Assembly: GCA_947624945.1 (NCBI GenBank)
Contig: CANQMJ010000005.1
Location: 1-31,904, forward strand
Source: an uncultured Clostridia bacterium
GTDB taxonomy: Bacteria; Bacillota; Clostridia; Oscillospirales; CAG-272
DNA length: 31,904 bases
Direction of reading: 5' to 3'
In this document: in pieces, positions 29,034-31,904 of the stretch
Numbering within the stretch: position 1 is the first letter of the stretch
How the letters are laid out: each line of letters opens with the position of its first letter
Program-made: the position numbers and the translations under genes
The notes under the pieces: model-generated
The model's input: only the letters and a program-made list of their open reading frames with translations
What the model was told of the DNA's origin: nothing
Databases searched by the model: none

Positions 29034-31100
29034 ATGATGAAAACATCTAAATTCATTCGAATTTTATCACTCGCGCTCGCTATGCTGACTGTCTTTATGA
29101 CCGTCGGCTGCGGACCTGCCGGCGGCGGTAAAGACGAAACAGGCGACGGTACGGGCACATCGTCGCCGTCATCAGTCACGACTGCCGGCGCGCCCGAAAC
29201 GTCGGCTCCCGTCGGTCACACGGGTCAGACGCCCGCTGACGTCGACGTCGACTACACCGTGACAGTTTCGCCTCTCAATCAGCAGACCAACAACGGCGGC
29301 ATATTCCAGGGGTGGGGCACGTCGCTCTGCTGGTGGGCGAACAGACTCGGCTACTCGGACACGCTCGCACAGAAGGCTGCCGATGCCTTCTACGGCGACG
29401 ACGGACTGCGCATGAACATCATGCGCTACAACATCGGCGGCGGCGACGATCCCACGCATACGCACATCAGGCGCACCGACTCCGCCGTCCCCGGCTGGCT
29501 CTATCCCGACGGAAACGGCGGCTACGAGTACGACTATGACGCCGACCACAATCAGCTCAACGTGCTGCAGCGCTGCGTCGACGCTGCCGGCGAGAACGCC
29601 ATCGTCGAGTTGTTCTCCAACTCGCCCCCGTACTTTATGACGAACAGCGGATGCTCGTCGGGCAACGTCAACGCGGGACAGAACAACCTCAAGACCGACT
29701 GCTACACCGATTTTGCCGAGTATCTCGCGCACGTCACCGACTACATACAGAACACGATGGGCATCACGGTCACGAGCGTCGCGCCGATGAACGAGCCCAA
29801 CACCAATTACTGGGGCGCGTACAGTGAAAAACAGGAGGGCTGCCACTTCGACGCCGGCCACGCACAGTCAAAGATCATAACCGAGACTGCGAAAGCGCTC
29901 GAAAAGTACGACCTCGGCAACGTCATAATCTCCGCGTCCGACGAGACGAACACGGGACTTCAGCTCGCCGAATACAACCAGTATTCGAGAGCGGCGAAGG
30001 CCGTTATCGGACGCATCAACACGCACTCTTACGGCACCAACGACATCGCAGCGCTCGGTCAGCTCGCGCGCGACGAGGGTTTCATCATGTGGATGAGCGA
30101 GGTCGACGGCAACGGCACCGTAGGCACAAATCCCGGTCAGATGGGCTCGGCGCTGTGGTTCGGCGAGAAAATAATCTCCGACATCAACGCGCTCATGCCG
30201 TGCGGCTGGGTGATGTGGCAGGTCATCGACAACCACATCTCCAAGGACGGCTACAACGGCAGACGTGATTCCGGCATGGTGGACGTCAACGGCGGCTTCT
30301 GGGGTCTCGCTGTCGCCGACCACGACAAGGAGGAGATAGTCCTCACGCAGAAGTACTACGGCATGGGTCAGTTCACGCGCTATATCCGCCCCGGATATAC
30401 GCTCATAAGCTGCGGCGCCGATTCGCTCGCCGCATACGATAAGGAGACGGGCACGCTCGTCATCGTCGCCGTCAACCCGACGCCGAAGGCGAAAACCGTC
30501 AACTTCGATCTGTCACAGTTTGAGGCTGTCGGTTCGACCGCGAAAGTCGTAAGAACGAGCGGACGCGGCGGCACAAAGCTTGAAAAATGGGCGGAGCTCG
30601 ACGACATCGCCACGTACGAGGGCGGTCTTGTCGCGGAGCTTTTGGAAAACTCGATAACGACCTACATCATCGAGGGTTCGAAGATGGGAGACGTCAGCCT
30701 TGAGGAGATCTCACTCGACGGCGCCAAGATCGACGGCTCGCAGCCGTGGAACAACGGCAGCGACACTGCCGACCACGTCATCGACGGCGACCTCGGCTCG
30801 TTCTTCGACGGCGTCGGCAACGGCTGGCTCGAAATCGACCTCGGCGAGATGACCGAATTCGGCGTACTCGGCTTCGCGCCTCGCGGCAGCTACGAGGGAC
30901 GTATGGTGGGCGGCAAATTCTACGGCTCCGACGACGGCGAAAACTGGACCGAGCTCTACGAGGTGACCGCGACTCCCGCGTCGGGCATCAACTTCGCCTT
31001 TATGCCGGACGGCTGCGCGTACCGCTACATTCGCTACGACGTGCCGAAGGGCGACTACTACTGCAACATCGCGGAGATAAAGCTCTACAAGGTCGGCTGA
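29034..31100 (+). CDS. Glycoside hydrolase family 30 lipoprotein with C-terminal discoidin-like domain
   Basis: 688 residues. The lipoprotein signal ends with Cys26 (TVGC); a Gly/Ser/Thr-rich linker runs to about 70. The GH30 barrel starts at VTVSPLNQQTNNGGIFQGWGTSLCWWAN and has acid/base Glu254 (APMNEPN) and nucleophile Glu356 (WMSEVDGNG), then the side beta-sandwich up to about 550. Residues 560-688 look like an F5/8 type C (discoidin, CBM32-like) domain: NGWLEIDLGE, SDDGENWTELYE and CNIAEIKLYKV. GWGTSLCWWAN recalls the endo-beta-1,6-galactanase subfamily more than glucuronoxylanases, so an arabinogalactan target is possible but uncertain. The ATG pair at 29034/29037 is chosen from AAAGG and the promoter position. 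Confidence 0.9.
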   Translation: MMKTSKFIRILSLALAMLTVFMTVGCGPAGGGKDETGDGTGTSSPSSVTTAGAPETSAPVGHTGQTPADVDVDYTVTVSPLNQQTNNGGIFQGWGTSLCWWANRLGYSDTLAQKAADAFYGDDGLRMNIMRYNIGGGDDPTHTHIRRTDSAVPGWLYPDGNGGYEYDYDADHNQLNVLQRCVDAAGENAIVELFSNSPPYFMTNSGCSSGNVNAGQNNLKTDCYTDFAEYLAHVTDYIQNTMGITVTSVAPMNEPNTNYWGAYSEKQEGCHFDAGHAQSKIITETAKALEKYDLGNVIISASDETNTGLQLAEYNQYSRAAKAVIGRINTHSYGTNDIAALGQLARDEGFIMWMSEVDGNGTVGTNPGQMGSALWFGEKIISDINALMPCGWVMWQVIDNHISKDGYNGRRDSGMVDVNGGFWGLAVADHDKEEIVLTQKYYGMGQFTRYIRPGYTLISCGADSLAAYDKETGTLVIVAVNPTPKAKTVNFDLSQFEAVGSTAKVVRTSGRGGTKLEKWAELDDIATYEGGLVAELLENSITTYIIEGSKMGDVSLEEISLDGAKIDGSQPWNNGSDTADHVIDGDLGSFFDGVGNGWLEIDLGEMTEFGVLGFAPRGSYEGRMVGGKFYGSDDGENWTELYEVTATPASGINFAFMPDGCAYRYIRYDVPKGDYYCNIAEIKLYKVG

Positions 31101-31127
31101 CGGTCAGGGCAAACAAACATATAATTT

Positions 31128-31159
31128 ACGGGCGGCTTTTCCGAAGGAAAGCCGCCCGT
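31128..31159. terminator. Bidirectional hairpin between GH30 and the dipeptidase gene
   Basis: Perfect 12-base arms (ACGGGCGGCTTT and AAAGCCGCCCGT) with an eight-base loop between two convergent genes. T-tracts on both sides are weak. Confidence 0.7.
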
Positions 31160-31180
31160 ATAATATCCGCTGATTAAGCG

Positions 31181-31904
31181 TCAGTCGAGCATTTCGGAGA
31201 AGAAACGCTCCGCGTTGCCGCCCATTATGCCGTCGCACTCCGACGGCGTAAAGCCGAATCTGTGCAGCGCATCCCAAAGCGCGGGCACCTCGGTGCAGTC
31301 TTTAATCGCGGGATTTGTCGGTATTCCGTCGAGGTCGCCGCCGAGCGCCACCGTCCCAACGCCGCCGCAGTCCGCGATCTCGCGCGCGTGACGGCACAGC
31401 ATCGAAAGTCCGCCGTCGCCGCCGATGAAGTATGCGCAGTAGTTGAGTCCTATGATGCCGCCCCGCGAGCCTATTATGCGTATCATGTCGTCGGTCAGAT
31501 TGCGCCCGTGAGCGCAGACCGCACGCGCGTTGCTGTGCGACGCTATGAACGGTCGCTTAGCGAGCTTCGCCACGTCGTAAAATCCCGCATCCGACAAATG
31601 CGACACGTCGGCGATGATGTGCGCTTCCTCGAGCGCGCCGAGGAACTCGCACCCGAACTCGGACAGGCCGCGATCGTTCGACACATGCGAGCACCCCGAT
31701 ATGTCGTTGTCGTAATTCCACGTAAACGTCATTATGCGCACACCGCGCTCGGCAAGCTCGCGCACGCGTCCGATATCTTCTTCGATCACGCCGCCCTCCT
31801 CGACCGTGAGCATTATGCCGACCTTGCCGTCTTTCGCCGCTTCGGTCAAATCGTTATGCGAGGTGATAAGGCGCGCGATGTCGCCGTTTTTCTCTGTCTC
31901 GGTA
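31181..31904 (-). CDS. Membrane dipeptidase (peptidase M19) family protein, N-terminus beyond the window
   Basis: About 241 C-terminal residues are present; the frame is open to the right edge, so the start is missing. Marks of the renal-dipeptidase family are DVSHLSD and ASHSNARAVCAH with zinc-ligand histidines, RNLTDDMIR, GLNY, and GGDLDGI, with NAERFF at the end. The N-terminal HxD zinc motif would lie outside the window. Family members hydrolyse dipeptides, often with D-residues at the C-terminal position. A TTG at 31849 is inside the open frame and is not taken as the start. Confidence 0.88.
   Translation of the reverse strand, partial: TETEKNGDIARLITSHNDLTEAAKDGKVGIMLTVEEGGVIEEDIGRVRELAERGVRIMTFTWNYDNDISGCSHVSNDRGLSEFGCEFLGALEEAHIIADVSHLSDAGFYDVAKLAKRPFIASHSNARAVCAHGRNLTDDMIRIIGSRGGIIGLNYCAYFIGGDGGLSMLCRHAREIADCGGVGTVALGGDLDGIPTNPAIKDCTEVPALWDALHRFGFTPSECDGIMGGNAERFFSEMLD

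Overview
The window looks like part of a chromosome from an uncultured, anaerobic, fibre-degrading member of the Clostridia (Firmicutes). The grounds are an NADH-linked [FeFe] hydrogenase operon of the clostridial Hnd type, a split ferredoxin/flavoprotein glutamate synthase, lipoprotein xylanase-type enzymes with Ser/Thr-rich linkers, and strong sigma-A promoters (TTGACA, 17 bp, TATAAT) in a GC-rich genome. No rRNA, tRNA, CRISPR array, transposase or phage gene was seen. The species cannot be named from this sequence alone.

Layout. 1-746: a gene-free repeat island with a perfect promoter facing right. 747-4327 (minus): GH127 beta-L-arabinofuranosidase and an asparagine synthetase. 4413-6140 (minus): an ammonium transporter fused to a PII regulator, divergent from 6507-11647 (plus), a five-gene split glutamate synthase. 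11648-12585: a second repeat island. 12586-17542 (minus): hydrogenase operon hndA, GHKL ATPase, hndB-like, hndC, hndD. 17767-19467 (minus): tsaE, tsaB, rpiB. 19468-20131: a third repeat-rich gap. 20132-24268 (plus): glutamine-dependent NAD synthetase, phosphoglycerate kinase, triosephosphate isomerase. 24575-25626 (minus): HAD phosphatase and a protein of the sensory-rhodopsin-transducer family. 25824-28286 (plus): GH10 lipoprotein and a Cys/Met-metabolism PLP enzyme. 28287-29033: a fourth repeat island. 29034-31100 (plus): GH30 lipoprotein with a discoidin-like domain. 31181 to the right edge (minus): a membrane-dipeptidase family protein, incomplete.

How the genes fit together. GH10, GH30 and GH127 act on plant cell-wall polysaccharide, the first two anchored outside the cell and GH127 inside. 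Lower glycolysis (pgk, tpiA) and rpiB carry the sugars on, and the NADH/ferredoxin-linked hydrogenase disposes of reductant as H2. The Amt-PII fusion, glutamate synthase and asparagine synthetase form a nitrogen-assimilation block; glutamine synthetase is not in this window.

The most unusual content is intergenic. Three copies of a roughly 280-bp repeat each end in the same perfect promoter. In two copies the promoter reads into homologous non-coding sequence ending at a long hairpin, in a position convergent with a neighbouring gene; in the third it points at the GH30 gene. A second family of long perfect hairpins with a conserved AT-rich tail sits at many gene ends and sometimes directly before start codons. 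These may be a family of non-coding RNA genes or mobile promoter/terminator cassettes.
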